Of a DNA stretch of 64,000 nucleotides, positions 8,586-16,844 are shown piece by piece (the stretch's first letter is position 1; every line of letters starts with the position of its first letter). The position numbers were made by a program, and so were the translations under genes. The notes beneath the pieces were generated by a model that was given only the letters and a program-made list of their open reading frames with translations, ran no database searches and was not told the origin of the DNA. The stretch spans positions 3,348,001 through 3,412,000 of the forward strand of contig OY782858.1 in the NCBI GenBank assembly GCA_963678465.1, given 5' to 3'. This stretch comes from Paludibacter sp963678465. GTDB taxonomy: Bacteria; Bacteroidota; Bacteroidia; Bacteroidales; Paludibacteraceae.

Positions 8586-9335
8586 ATGACGTCGTCGGAT
8601 GTGAGTAAGTTTTACAGCCTTTGTATTGATCAGGGAAATTCAAGCACTAAAGTCGGGGTTTTTGCCAATGATGAATTGCTGGATTTCAGAACTTTTGTGA
8701 ACTTAGATGAAACTCAGGTTGCTGAAATAATTGCAACGTATTCTATTCAGTACTGTATTTTATCAAGTGTTATAAACGAGAATATTGGTTTGTCTGAATT
8801 TATTAAGAGCAAAGTTCAAAAGTTTATCTATCTTGATCATCAAACTCCCGTTCCTGTGGAAATTAGGTATGCCACACCACAAACTTTGGGTAAGGACAGA
8901 CTGGCGGCAGTTGTTGGTGCATCCTATTTAGAGCCCGATACAGACGTGCTCGTGATAGATGCCGGTACAGCCATAACTTATGATTTTGTGGATGCAAGCA
9001 GAATTTATCATGGTGGAAATATTGCTCCCGGAGTAGAAATGAGACTGAGAGCTTTGCACGAATTTACAAGTAAATTGCCATTGGTTACAGCTCAAACAGA
9101 AAGCCCATTTTTGGGAACTGATACTGTTTCGGCCATACGCTCCGGCGTTTTATATGGTATTCAGTTTGAAATAAATGGCTATATTGACACATTAAAGATT
9201 AAATATCCTGAACTTTCAGTATATTTAACAGGAGGTAGCACTTTTTATTTTTATACAAAGCTAAAAAGTGCCATCTTTGCAGAAAAAAATTTAGTATTAA
9301 TCGGGCTCAATCGTATCCTACAATTCAATGTTTAA
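8586..9335 (+). CDS. coaX: Type III pantothenate kinase
   Basis: 249 residues. Phosphorylates pantothenate, the first committed step of CoA synthesis. Type III signatures visible: the N-terminal nucleotide loop IDQGNSSTKVG, the GKDRLAAVVGA segment, and the DAGTAITYDF motif with its catalytic aspartate, followed by GGNIAPG. ATG start, 23 bp after hisG, and the stop overlaps the next gene by 8 bp, so the two downstream envelope genes are probably translated from the same mRNA. In many Bacteroidales coaX precedes this outer-membrane protein / TPR / lptC cluster. Confidence 0.95.
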   Translation: MTSSDVSKFYSLCIDQGNSSTKVGVFANDELLDFRTFVNLDETQVAEIIATYSIQYCILSSVINENIGLSEFIKSKVQKFIYLDHQTPVPVEIRYATPQTLGKDRLAAVVGASYLEPDTDVLVIDAGTAITYDFVDASRIYHGGNIAPGVEMRLRALHEFTSKLPLVTAQTESPFLGTDTVSAIRSGVLYGIQFEINGYIDTLKIKYPELSVYLTGGSTFYFYTKLKSAIFAEKNLVLIGLNRILQFNV

Positions 9336-10578
9336 AAATAAAATCTTTCTCCTCGGATTTGTTCTTGTTTTGTTAAGTCAAGTATCAATCGGTCAAAACA
9401 ATACAAATTCGCCATATACGCGTTTTGGATATGGCGATATTAGTGATACGAATTCAGGTGAACAAAGAGCCATGGGTGGCGTTTCTTTAGGTTCGCGATC
9501 GAAGAGTGGAATCAATGTGATGAATCCTGCATCCTACAGTGCTGTGGACAGCATGACTTTTATGTTTGATGTTGGTGTATCGGCCCTGGTTTCAAGATTT
9601 TCGGAAACGGGAGGTACAACAAATAAATTAAATGCGAACCTGGAATATATAACCATGCAGTTTCCATTGTGGAAAAAAGTAGGTTTTAGTGCCGGTTTGT
9701 TACCCTATTCATTTTCGGGATATAATTTTTATTCTACATCGAACTTACCGCTCGAACTATACCCCGATACAGTTACTGCAACGCAGTCTTTTATTGGTAA
9801 TGGCGGTATAAATCAGTTGTATGGTGGTTTGTCGGTAGAGCTATTCAATCATGTTTCGCTGGGCGTAAACGCATATTATATGTTTGGAAGTTCAATAAAT
9901 TCGAGATTGTTAACTTTTAGTAGTTCCGATTTTTATTCGTCGCTTCAGCGCGATTCGATTGTGGTGAGCAGTTTACGTTTTCGCTATGGAGTTCAGTTCT
10001 ACAATACATTTGCCAAAAAACATGATGTGAGTCTTGGTTTGATTTATGAACCAAAATTGAACTTGAATGCAAGTTATTCGGAGATGACAGGAAGTGTGGA
10101 TCAGGAAGCAACGCCATATAAAGATGTTTATTCGTCGTTTGAAGTGCCTGAAGTATTTGGTGTGGGTTTAAATTATTTGTACAACAAACAGTTGACGCTG
10201 GGGCTCGACTATTCATTGCAGAAATGGGGCGATGCCAAATTTTTTGGTGTTGCTGACTCTTTGTCCAACAGATCAAAACTTGCTATTGGTGCAGAGTTTA
10301 TACCGAGCTTAAGAGGGCGCAGATATTATGAAGTAGTACGGTATAGGGTTGGATTTAACGTAAGCGATCCGTATTACAAATTGCAAAACGAAAAGTTGCC
10401 AAAAAACTATGGCATAACTTTTGGAATGGGATTACCATTGAGAAATAACAAATCAGTTATCAATACCACTTTCGAATATGGTAAAATTGGTTCAGTAGGT
10501 TTATTGAGGGAAGACTACTTCAAGTTTACTTTAAGCGCAAGTCTGAATGAAACCTGGTTTATGAAACGCAAGCTGTAA
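9328..10578 (+). CDS. Outer-membrane beta-barrel protein
   Basis: 416 residues. A signal peptide ends at about G22 with Gln as the first mature residue (VSIG|QNN). The rest alternates short polar loops with aromatic-rich strands (NSPYTRFGYGDIS, YGGLSVELFNHVSLGVNAYYMFG and similar), as in FadL/OmpP1-like or related barrels. The last residues, SASLNETWFMKRKL, do not end in the canonical aromatic residue. The start codon lies inside coaX (8-bp overlap), so translation is probably coupled. The conserved neighbourhood with TPR protein and LptC suggests an envelope-biogenesis role, but no specific function is known to me. Confidence 0.75.
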   Translation: MFKNKIFLLGFVLVLLSQVSIGQNNTNSPYTRFGYGDISDTNSGEQRAMGGVSLGSRSKSGINVMNPASYSAVDSMTFMFDVGVSALVSRFSETGGTTNKLNANLEYITMQFPLWKKVGFSAGLLPYSFSGYNFYSTSNLPLELYPDTVTATQSFIGNGGINQLYGGLSVELFNHVSLGVNAYYMFGSSINSRLLTFSSSDFYSSLQRDSIVVSSLRFRYGVQFYNTFAKKHDVSLGLIYEPKLNLNASYSEMTGSVDQEATPYKDVYSSFEVPEVFGVGLNYLYNKQLTLGLDYSLQKWGDAKFFGVADSLSNRSKLAIGAEFIPSLRGRRYYEVVRYRVGFNVSDPYYKLQNEKLPKNYGITFGMGLPLRNNKSVINTTFEYGKIGSVGLLREDYFKFTLSASLNETWFMKRKL

Positions 10579-10625
10579 GAAGCTACAACGAAATAAAAAA
10601 TATAAACAAATTAAACTTATACAAA

Positions 10626-12026
10626 ATGAAGACGAGAAATCTACTTGTACTTGTTTTTAGCTTAGTAATGTTCACCAATTGCTTTGCTCAAAAAGACAAC
10701 AAAAAAAACAAGAAAGAAAAAGAGGCTGCTACAACAGAAACAGTTGCACCGGTAGAAACAGCAGTTCAATCTAATTTAACACCTGAGGCGCTAGAAGAAT
10801 GTCGCGTTAACATAAGTTTGTTCAATGAGTCGGCCAAGAACAAACAATATGCTGATGCGCTGGGACCCTGGAATGCCGCTTACTCTCAATGCCCGGGTGA
10901 AAATAAAGCTATTTATAGCCGTGGACGTGATATCGTTCAGTGGGAACTGCTCCAAACTAAAGATGCAGCATCTTATCAAAAAGTGTTTGATAAATTGATG
11001 GGAATGTATGATAGTCGTATCAAGTATTTCGGAAACGATGAAAGATACCCAACTGCATGGATTTTAGGCGTAAAAGGCTTGGATTATGTAGCATTCGTTA
11101 AAAACGATGAGCTTAAAAAGCCAGCTTACGAAATGCTCGAAAAATCGATAGATGGGCTTAAAGAATCTTCAGAACTTGAGGTGATTCGTGTTTTCATGGC
11201 TTTGTCGAACGGAATTTTTAAAGCTGATGCTAAACATGCCGAAAAATACATTGCCGATTACCTTAAAGTGAATGCAATTCTTGAAGCTATTGCAGGTAAT
11301 CCTGAGCAAAAAGATGCTGAGAAAGCAGCACAATTGAAACCAAGTATCGATTTGATTTTTGCTCAGAGTGGAGCTGCCGATTGCGATATGCTTGATGCTT
11401 TGTATAAAGATAAGGTAAATGCTAATTTGAAAAATATTGACTATTTAGCCAATGTTATAAGCTTTTATAAGCGAATCAGATGTACTGAATCAGAAGTTTA
11501 TTTTACAGCTGCTGTAGCTGCACACAAATTGCAACCAACTGAAGAATCGGCCAATGCTTGTGCTGAAATGTCGATTAAAAAGAAAGAATTTTCGAAAGCA
11601 GTTGGCTTTTACGAAGAGGCAACTAAATTAGCTACCAAAAATGCAGATAAGGCTGATTATCAATATAGGGTTGCTCAGTTGTACAGCAATTTAGACAATT
11701 ATGGAAGAGCCAGAGAAGCTGCACGTAATTCAATTGAGTTTAATCCTAACAGTGGTAAACCTTATATTTTGATAGGTAAACTTTATGCAAGTTCTACAGT
11801 GTTCGATGATCCTGTATTGAGAAAAACAGTATTTTGGGTAGCAGTAGATAAATTTGTGAAAGCTAAACAAGTTGACTCGAGTTGTGCTGAAGAGGCTAAT
11901 GAGTTGATCAGACGCTACAGTCCTCATTTTCCATCGAAAGATGATATGTTCTTCAAACCTGAATTGAACGAAGGAAAATCATTCTTTGTGGGTGGATGGA
12001 TTGGTGAAAGTACAACCTGTCGTTAA
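10626..12026 (+). CDS. Exported TPR-repeat protein
   Basis: 466 residues with a signal peptide (mature start at Q22, CFA|QKDN), a lysine- and threonine-rich linker, then helical repeats of TPR type, clearest at CAEMSIKKKEFSKAVGFYEEATKL and YSNLDNYGRAREAARNSIEFNP-like segments near residues 310-390. It sits between the barrel protein and lptC with short gaps. TPR proteins in this place are common in Bacteroidales and probably scaffold an envelope machine; that role is inferred from context. Alternative: the upstream cysteine (TNC) could look like a lipobox, but the pattern fits signal peptidase I better. Confidence 0.75.
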   Translation: MKTRNLLVLVFSLVMFTNCFAQKDNKKNKKEKEAATTETVAPVETAVQSNLTPEALEECRVNISLFNESAKNKQYADALGPWNAAYSQCPGENKAIYSRGRDIVQWELLQTKDAASYQKVFDKLMGMYDSRIKYFGNDERYPTAWILGVKGLDYVAFVKNDELKKPAYEMLEKSIDGLKESSELEVIRVFMALSNGIFKADAKHAEKYIADYLKVNAILEAIAGNPEQKDAEKAAQLKPSIDLIFAQSGAADCDMLDALYKDKVNANLKNIDYLANVISFYKRIRCTESEVYFTAAVAAHKLQPTEESANACAEMSIKKKEFSKAVGFYEEATKLATKNADKADYQYRVAQLYSNLDNYGRAREAARNSIEFNPNSGKPYILIGKLYASSTVFDDPVLRKTVFWVAVDKFVKAKQVDSSCAEEANELIRRYSPHFPSKDDMFFKPELNEGKSFFVGGWIGESTTCR

Positions 12027-12072
12027 TAAAAGACGATTTGTTTTGAAACAAAACTTATATTTCAGAAAAAAA

Positions 12073-12630
12073 ATGTACATAACAACCACCTCTATGGTGG
12101 TTGTTATGTTGTTATTTCTACTTTCATGTTCCCCAAAAGAGGTTGATAAAACAGCGGCGGTCATTGATCGTAGCACTATGCCAAAGCTGCATGCCAAAGA
12201 AATAACAACAGTGATTTCTGATTCGGGCATAACGCGTTATCGTATTTCAGCTCCTCAATGGGATGTTTACGACAGGGCGAATGACCCTTACTGGGAGTTT
12301 CCGAAAGGAATACACTTTGAGCGCTTCGACGAGAGCCTGAAGGTCGATGCTAACATCCACAGTAGATATGCAAAATTCAAGGAAAATGAGCAGTTGTGGG
12401 AACTAAAAGGGCAGGTGAGGATGACCAATATAAAAGGTGAATTGTTCGAAACCGAGCATTTGTTTTGGAACCAGCGTGAAGAAAGGATTTATTCTGATAC
12501 GATCGTGAAAATAACTCAGGCCGTACATATAATTAATGCCGTCGGATTCGAATCGAATCAGCAGATGACCAAATACGTTTTTAGGGAGACGAGAGGAATT
12601 TTCCCTGTGAATGAAAACAAAGAGCCATAA
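12073..12630 (+). CDS. lptC: LPS export protein LptC
   Basis: 185 residues from the ATG at 12073. LptC is the bitopic or lipid-anchored link that passes lipopolysaccharide from the inner-membrane LptBFG pump to periplasmic LptA. The N-terminus is hydrophobic and ends in a lipobox (FLLSC), as is usual for Bacteroidota LptC. The beta-jellyroll pattern is visible in YRISAPQWDVYD, FPKGIHFERFDE, SRYAKFKENEQLWELKG and LFWNQREERIYSD. The frame is open upstream into the TPR gene (to 11986), but that stretch is not signal-peptide-like. A strong terminator follows, so this is the last gene of the coaX cluster. Confidence 0.88.
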   Translation: MYITTTSMVVVMLLFLLSCSPKEVDKTAAVIDRSTMPKLHAKEITTVISDSGITRYRISAPQWDVYDRANDPYWEFPKGIHFERFDESLKVDANIHSRYAKFKENEQLWELKGQVRMTNIKGELFETEHLFWNQREERIYSDTIVKITQAVHIINAVGFESNQQMTKYVFRETRGIFPVNENKEP

Positions 12631-12656
12631 AATTATTTTTTATGGCTCTTTGTTTT
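12619..12656. terminator. Bidirectional terminator between lptC and the SGNH hydrolase gene
   Basis: Perfect 14-bp inverted repeat (12619-12632 / 12638-12651, core AGAGCCAT / ATGGCTCT) with A-rich and T-rich flanks. It overlaps the last codons of lptC and ends 2 bp before the convergent gene's stop at 12658. Confidence 0.85.
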
Positions 12657-12657
12657 A

Positions 12658-13359
12658 CTATTTCTTTTTTGTTTTCAAAATATTGGCAATGGCTGGCTGT
12701 ACCAGTTCTTCCATCACTTCGTATCCTTTGGTTGTACAATGTACACCATCGTAGCTGTAGTCTGCTTTCATTCCATTCTTTCCATCGTTCATGTACGAAA
12801 AAAAGTCAAGGTAAACAAAGCCTTTTTGTGCAGCGTATGCTTTGATCATTTCATTGAGTTGAGGGATCTTGATATTTGGTTCCATTCCCTTTTTCCACGG
12901 ATAATCGTAGGCCGGAAGTACCGAACACAAAATCACTTTTATATTGTTGGCGCGGGCAACTTCGGCCATTGATGCTAGATTGTCAATAATCATTTTGAGT
13001 GTCGAAGGGCCAGTGTTACCGGCAATATCATTGGTGCCGGCCAGTATAACCACAGCTTTAGGTTGCAACGCAATCACATCCTGACGGAAACGAATGAGCA
13101 TTTGGGGTGTAGTTTGTCCACTTATACCCCGCCCAATATAGGCGTTTTTTTTGAAGAATTCCGGGCGTGTTTCCACCCACCCTTGTGTGATTGAATTTCC
13201 CATAAAAACAACTCTGTTCTCTTGCTTTTCTGGGGTTTTTAACTCGGCGTTTTCTGCCTGATAACGTTTCAGGTTAGCCCAGTCCTGAGCATCGACCTTG
13301 AACGATGTAATTAGAAAAGCGCACATAATCAATGTTTTAAAAATAGTTTTTGTATTCAT
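12658..13359 (-). CDS. Secreted SGNH/GDSL-family hydrolase
   Basis: 233 residues from the ATG at 13359. Signal peptide ends before Gln (VDA|QDW). SGNH hydrolase blocks are all visible: block I FMGNSITQGW (catalytic Ser), block II glycine in GRGISGQTT, block III LAGTNDI (Asn), and block V DGVHCTTKGYE (Asp and His). The family includes PAF-acetylhydrolase-like esterases and carbohydrate or peptidoglycan deacetylases; the substrate here is unknown. The frame extends up to 13386, but a -7 box (13384-13391) lies there, which favours 13359. Confidence 0.85.
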   Translation of the reverse strand: MNTKTIFKTLIMCAFLITSFKVDAQDWANLKRYQAENAELKTPEKQENRVVFMGNSITQGWVETRPEFFKKNAYIGRGISGQTTPQMLIRFRQDVIALQPKAVVILAGTNDIAGNTGPSTLKMIIDNLASMAEVARANNIKVILCSVLPAYDYPWKKGMEPNIKIPQLNEMIKAYAAQKGFVYLDFFSYMNDGKNGMKADYSYDGVHCTTKGYEVMEELVQPAIANILKTKKK

Positions 13360-13383
13360 TGTATTTTGATTTGATTTGAACTC

Positions 13384-13391
13384 CAAAAATA
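13384..13391 (-). promoter_or_regulatory. -7 box of the SGNH hydrolase gene
   Basis: Minus-strand TATTTTTG, 24 bp before the ATG at 13359. It suggests the hydrolase can be transcribed apart from the zinc-ribbon gene just upstream. Confidence 0.5.
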
Positions 13392-13398
13392 ATGATAA

Positions 13399-13827
13399 CT
13401 ATTTATATTCAGCCATTAAAATGGTTTGAATTTTTGCTTTTTCGTTTTTATTCAGTTTAATCATGCAGTCCTGAATGCGTTTGCGGAATTTCCAACAAGT
13501 CATCTGGTTCAGTCCAAGTTGATCGGAATAGTTGTATGATGAGAAATCGCTTCCCAGCACACAAACATTATAAGCTATATAAAAAGCTTTGTTGATGGGG
13601 AATTTTATATTGTGAAATATGGTGTTGGCGGCTGCTGATTCTTCTTTTTTACATCTTGTACAGCGGCGCGAGTAAGGAGTTTTTCCTTCGCAATAGTTGG
13701 TGTGACCGCAATTTCGACATGCAAATCCATTTTCCCATTTTATGTCGGCAATAAACTTAAGCACCTTTTCGCTGTCGTTGAAAAGTTCTTGTGCAAGTTC
13801 GGGGGCAATATCCTCTTTGAATAACAT
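13399..13827 (-). CDS. Orphan IS1595-type transposase zinc-ribbon/HTH protein, no DDE domain
   Basis: 142 residues. Residues 20-65 match the N-terminal zinc ribbon of IS1595-family transposases (PF12760-like), with CxxC pairs C37/C40 and C56/C59. A helix-turn-helix-like part follows (SDQLGLNQMTCWKFRKRIQ). The frame ends right after that, and no DDE (ISXO2-like) catalytic domain is found downstream, where the SGNH gene starts 40 bp away. No terminal inverted repeats were seen. So it is either a relic or a domesticated DNA-binding protein. The intact frame and a good promoter favour the second, as an inference. Confidence 0.7.
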   Translation of the reverse strand: MLFKEDIAPELAQELFNDSEKVLKFIADIKWENGFACRNCGHTNYCEGKTPYSRRCTRCKKEESAAANTIFHNIKFPINKAFYIAYNVCVLGSDFSSYNYSDQLGLNQMTCWKFRKRIQDCMIKLNKNEKAKIQTILMAEYK

Positions 13828-13867
13828 AATTATCTAATCATCTAGAGTTTCAAAATTAATTTCGTTG

Positions 13868-13948
13868 CAAAGATAATAAAATAATTGGTGATATTACAAT
13901 AATTTATTAGTGATACTATTGTAATTCAAAATAATTAAATTATCTTTG
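13868..13948. promoter_or_regulatory. Divergent mirrored promoters with a shared inverted repeat
   Basis: Plus strand: TTG (13919-13921), 19-bp spacer, TATCTTTG (13941-13948), reading to the rhodanese gene. Minus strand: TATCTTTG at 13875-13868 with TTG about 21 bp upstream (13899-13897), reading to the zinc-ribbon gene. Both -33 elements sit in the arms of a perfect 9-bp inverted repeat ATTACAATA (13893-13901) / TATTGTAAT (13917-13925). This could simply be promoter symmetry or a shared operator. Confidence 0.65.
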
Positions 13949-14022
13949 CAGCGTCTTTCGAAAAAGCATTTAAAAAAATGATTATGAAAGATGAAAATAG
14001 TATGAATGTTGATTGAAAATTA

Positions 14023-14349
14023 ATGTATTATATGTTTAAGTTGATAAATAAATTATTTGGTTCAAAACCCGCAGTAGATTTTTCGGAGCTTGTAAAGAGT
14101 GGTGCGGTAATTTTAGATGTACGCACCAAAGGAGAGTATGCTTCGGGTCATATCAAAGGTTCAATAAATATTCCTGTGGAGCAATTAGGAAGTAACCTGA
14201 GCAAACTTAAAAATAAGAATAACGTTATTATTACCTGTTGTGCATCGGGAATGAGAAGTGCATCGGCCAAAGGACTTTTGACTTCAAAGGGTTATACAAA
14301 TGTTTACAACGGTGGAAGCTGGAGTTCGTTAGAAAGAAAGATCAACTAA
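14023..14349 (+). CDS. Single-domain rhodanese-like protein
   Basis: 108 residues, one rhodanese domain: VILDVRTKGEYASGHI early and the active-site loop TCCASGMRSA with the persulfide-forming cysteine. Such proteins carry or transfer sulfane sulfur. The gene is 35 bp ahead of the CoA-disulfide-reductase-like gene, so both probably form one operon in sulfane-sulfur or thiol metabolism. ATG at 14023; a second ATG three codons later (14032) is also possible. No signal peptide: cytoplasmic. Confidence 0.88.
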   Translation: MYYMFKLINKLFGSKPAVDFSELVKSGAVILDVRTKGEYASGHIKGSINIPVEQLGSNLSKLKNKNNVIITCCASGMRSASAKGLLTSKGYTNVYNGGSWSSLERKIN

Positions 14350-14384
14350 TAAAAATTAAATTCGAAAGTTATAAAGAAAAATAT

Positions 14385-16679
14385 ATGGAAAAGATTGTGA
14401 TCATCGGAGGAGTTGCAGCAGGGGCAACTGCAGCTGCTAAAGCCCGTCGAATTTCGCCAACTGCACAAATTACAATGATTGAAGCAGGGCCGGATATCTC
14501 GTTTGCCAATTGCGGTTTGCCTTATTATATAGGAGGCGATATTGAAAGTCGTTCGAAACTGATCCTGCAAAGCCCTGAGAGCTTCAAAGAGCAATATGAT
14601 GTTGATGTTTATGTCAATACAGCAGTAACATCTATTGATAGAATAGCACATACAATTAAGACTGTGGATGCTCAGGATGGTAAAGAAAAATCTTTTGGAT
14701 ATACAAAATTGATTTTAGCACAGGGTGGCCGACCTATTAAACCAAGCTTGCCCGGAGCTGATGCCGATCATGTGTTTACGCTATGGACGTTGAACGACAT
14801 GGATAAAATAGCTGGCTATATCAATGATAAAAAACCAAAAACTGCGGTAGTTGTTGGAGGTGGTTTTATTGGTCTCGAAATGGTTGAAGCATTGGTTAAA
14901 CGAGAATTGAAAGTTAGCGTTGTAGAAATGATGCCTCACGTAATGGCTATAATGGAGCCTGAAACTGCAGGGTTTATCGAAAATGAAATGTTATCCTATG
15001 GCGTAGGTATTCATACCAATGCGGGAGTGACTGAAATACATAGCAAGTCGGTAAAACTTGATAATGGTAAAGAGTTAGACGCTGATATGGTGTTGTTGTC
15101 AATCGGAGTACGACCTACTTTACAACTGGCTAAAGATGCCGGACTTGAAATAGGTGAAGCTGGTGGATTGCTTGTGAATCAACTGTTACAAACCTCGGAT
15201 GCCGATATTTTTGCTGCCGGCGACATGGTGGAGATTGAACATAGAGTGAATGGCAAAAAAGTGCGCATCCCCTTGGCCGGTCCAGCTAACCGTCAGGGGC
15301 GTATTGCTGCCGAAAATGCTTTGGGAGGGAATCATGCCTACAAGGGTGCATTAGGAACATCGGTAGTACGCGTATTCGAAGCGGTGGCCGGAATAACAGG
15401 ATTGTCGTTGAAACAAGCTCGCGCTTTGGGATTCGACGCAGATGCAGTTGTTGTTCACAAAGAGCATCATACTTCCTATTTTCCGGGTGCCGAAACTGTT
15501 ACTGCCATGTTGGTTTATGATAAAGGGACAGGACTTGTTTTAGGTGGACAAACGGTTGGTTATAAAGGTGCGGATAAGCGTCTGGATATTATTGCTACAG
15601 CAACGGCTGCCAAATTAACGGTAAGCGATTTGTCCGATATTGATTTTGCTTACTCGCCACCCATTGGCACTGCGAACGATGCCATGAATATGGCTGCGTT
15701 TACTGCAGAGAACAGAATGTCGGGTTTTAGTCCGTCGGTAACAGTAACCGAACTTGATGGATTTGTAAGTGGAAAAACTCCTGTTTTTGTAGATGTAAGA
15801 GATATTTTTGCGTTTCAGAAAAGTCATATTGCAGGTGCTATTCACATTCCATTGGAATTATTGTCGGAGCAACTTGGTTCGATACCTTCGGGGAAAGCTG
15901 TAATTGTTTATGATGAAACTGGTAAAAAAGGTCATCAGGCATTACGTACATTGGTGGGAGCTGGTTTTAGTAATGTTACAAATATTTCCGGAGGTCATAC
16001 CTCATTACAACGTCATGCACGCGCCATAGAATTTAAAAATATTCAAATAGATCTTTTGCCAATTGAAGTAAAAAAAATTGGTAATGCGGTTGATATAAAA
16101 GACGTTAATGAAGTAAATGAAGTAAAGGCGGGTGATGCAAATCAGAACTCAGTGCTTGTGGTGGATGTGCGCACGGTACAGGAATTCAAAAGTGGTGCTT
16201 ATCCTGATGCAATAAACATTCCTTTGGATGATTTAATGACAAGAAATGTTGAATTTGGCGATAATACAGATCGTGAAATAATTGTTTATTGTGCTTCGGG
16301 TGGTCGTTCGGCTTATGCGCAACGTATGTTGATGCAGATGGGTTATACGAATGTAACTAATGGTGGTGGGCTTTCGTCGATGATGGCGCGCAGGAATATA
16401 AAATCCCCTATTGTAGCAAAATCAATATCGAATGAACCATTGATTGTTGATGTGCGTAGTACAGGTGAATTTTCTGGAGGTGCTTATCCCGGCGCGGTAA
16501 ATATTCCTTTGGACGAACTACCCGGCAGAACTAATGAACTAGGTGATAAAGACCGCGACATAACACTTTATTGTGCATCAGGAGCACGTTCGGCTTACGG
16601 TCAGCAGGTTTTACAGCATTTGGGATTCACCAATGTGAAAAATGGTGGTGGCTTAATGCATATGATGATGAGGAGATAA
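14385..16679 (+). CDS. CoA-disulfide reductase-like flavoprotein with three C-terminal rhodanese domains
   Basis: 764 residues from the ATG at 14385. The N-terminal ~440 residues are a pyridine-nucleotide-disulfide oxidoreductase: FAD loop IIGGVAAGATAAAKARR, active cysteine C43 in FANCGLPYY, NAD loop VVVGGGFIGLEM, and the dimerisation domain. This matches the CoADR/NADH persulfide reductase group. Three rhodanese domains follow. The first (about 455-545) has Asp in place of the active cysteine (VYDETGKKG). The second (Cys about 636, YCASGGRSA) and third (Cys about 730, YCASGARSA) are very similar, an internal duplication. Known relatives usually carry one rhodanese. Probable role: reduction of CoA or protein persulfides. 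The longer frame from 14238 overlaps the rhodanese gene and is rejected. Confidence 0.87.
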   Translation: MEKIVIIGGVAAGATAAAKARRISPTAQITMIEAGPDISFANCGLPYYIGGDIESRSKLILQSPESFKEQYDVDVYVNTAVTSIDRIAHTIKTVDAQDGKEKSFGYTKLILAQGGRPIKPSLPGADADHVFTLWTLNDMDKIAGYINDKKPKTAVVVGGGFIGLEMVEALVKRELKVSVVEMMPHVMAIMEPETAGFIENEMLSYGVGIHTNAGVTEIHSKSVKLDNGKELDADMVLLSIGVRPTLQLAKDAGLEIGEAGGLLVNQLLQTSDADIFAAGDMVEIEHRVNGKKVRIPLAGPANRQGRIAAENALGGNHAYKGALGTSVVRVFEAVAGITGLSLKQARALGFDADAVVVHKEHHTSYFPGAETVTAMLVYDKGTGLVLGGQTVGYKGADKRLDIIATATAAKLTVSDLSDIDFAYSPPIGTANDAMNMAAFTAENRMSGFSPSVTVTELDGFVSGKTPVFVDVRDIFAFQKSHIAGAIHIPLELLSEQLGSIPSGKAVIVYDETGKKGHQALRTLVGAGFSNVTNISGGHTSLQRHARAIEFKNIQIDLLPIEVKKIGNAVDIKDVNEVNEVKAGDANQNSVLVVDVRTVQEFKSGAYPDAINIPLDDLMTRNVEFGDNTDREIIVYCASGGRSAYAQRMLMQMGYTNVTNGGGLSSMMARRNIKSPIVAKSISNEPLIVDVRSTGEFSGGAYPGAVNIPLDELPGRTNELGDKDRDITLYCASGARSAYGQQVLQHLGFTNVKNGGGLMHMMMRR

Positions 16680-16844
16680 AAGTCATGTTGTGTTGAAAAC
16701 ATTCGCCGTGTTTTTGTGGTAGGGAGCTGAGTATTTTCATTTTTTTTGGTTAGTTAGGAAATTTTTTGAGATTTGATTTGCAACATATTGTCGGAATCTA
16801 ACATCAATACAGTAAATTCAAAATTTAAAAATAAATTTACGTGT

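Noticed and set aside
11986..12072. Upstream extension of the lptC frame into the TPR gene
   Set aside because: The added residues are not signal-peptide-like and overlap a confident gene; the ATG at 12073 leads straight into the lipoprotein signal.
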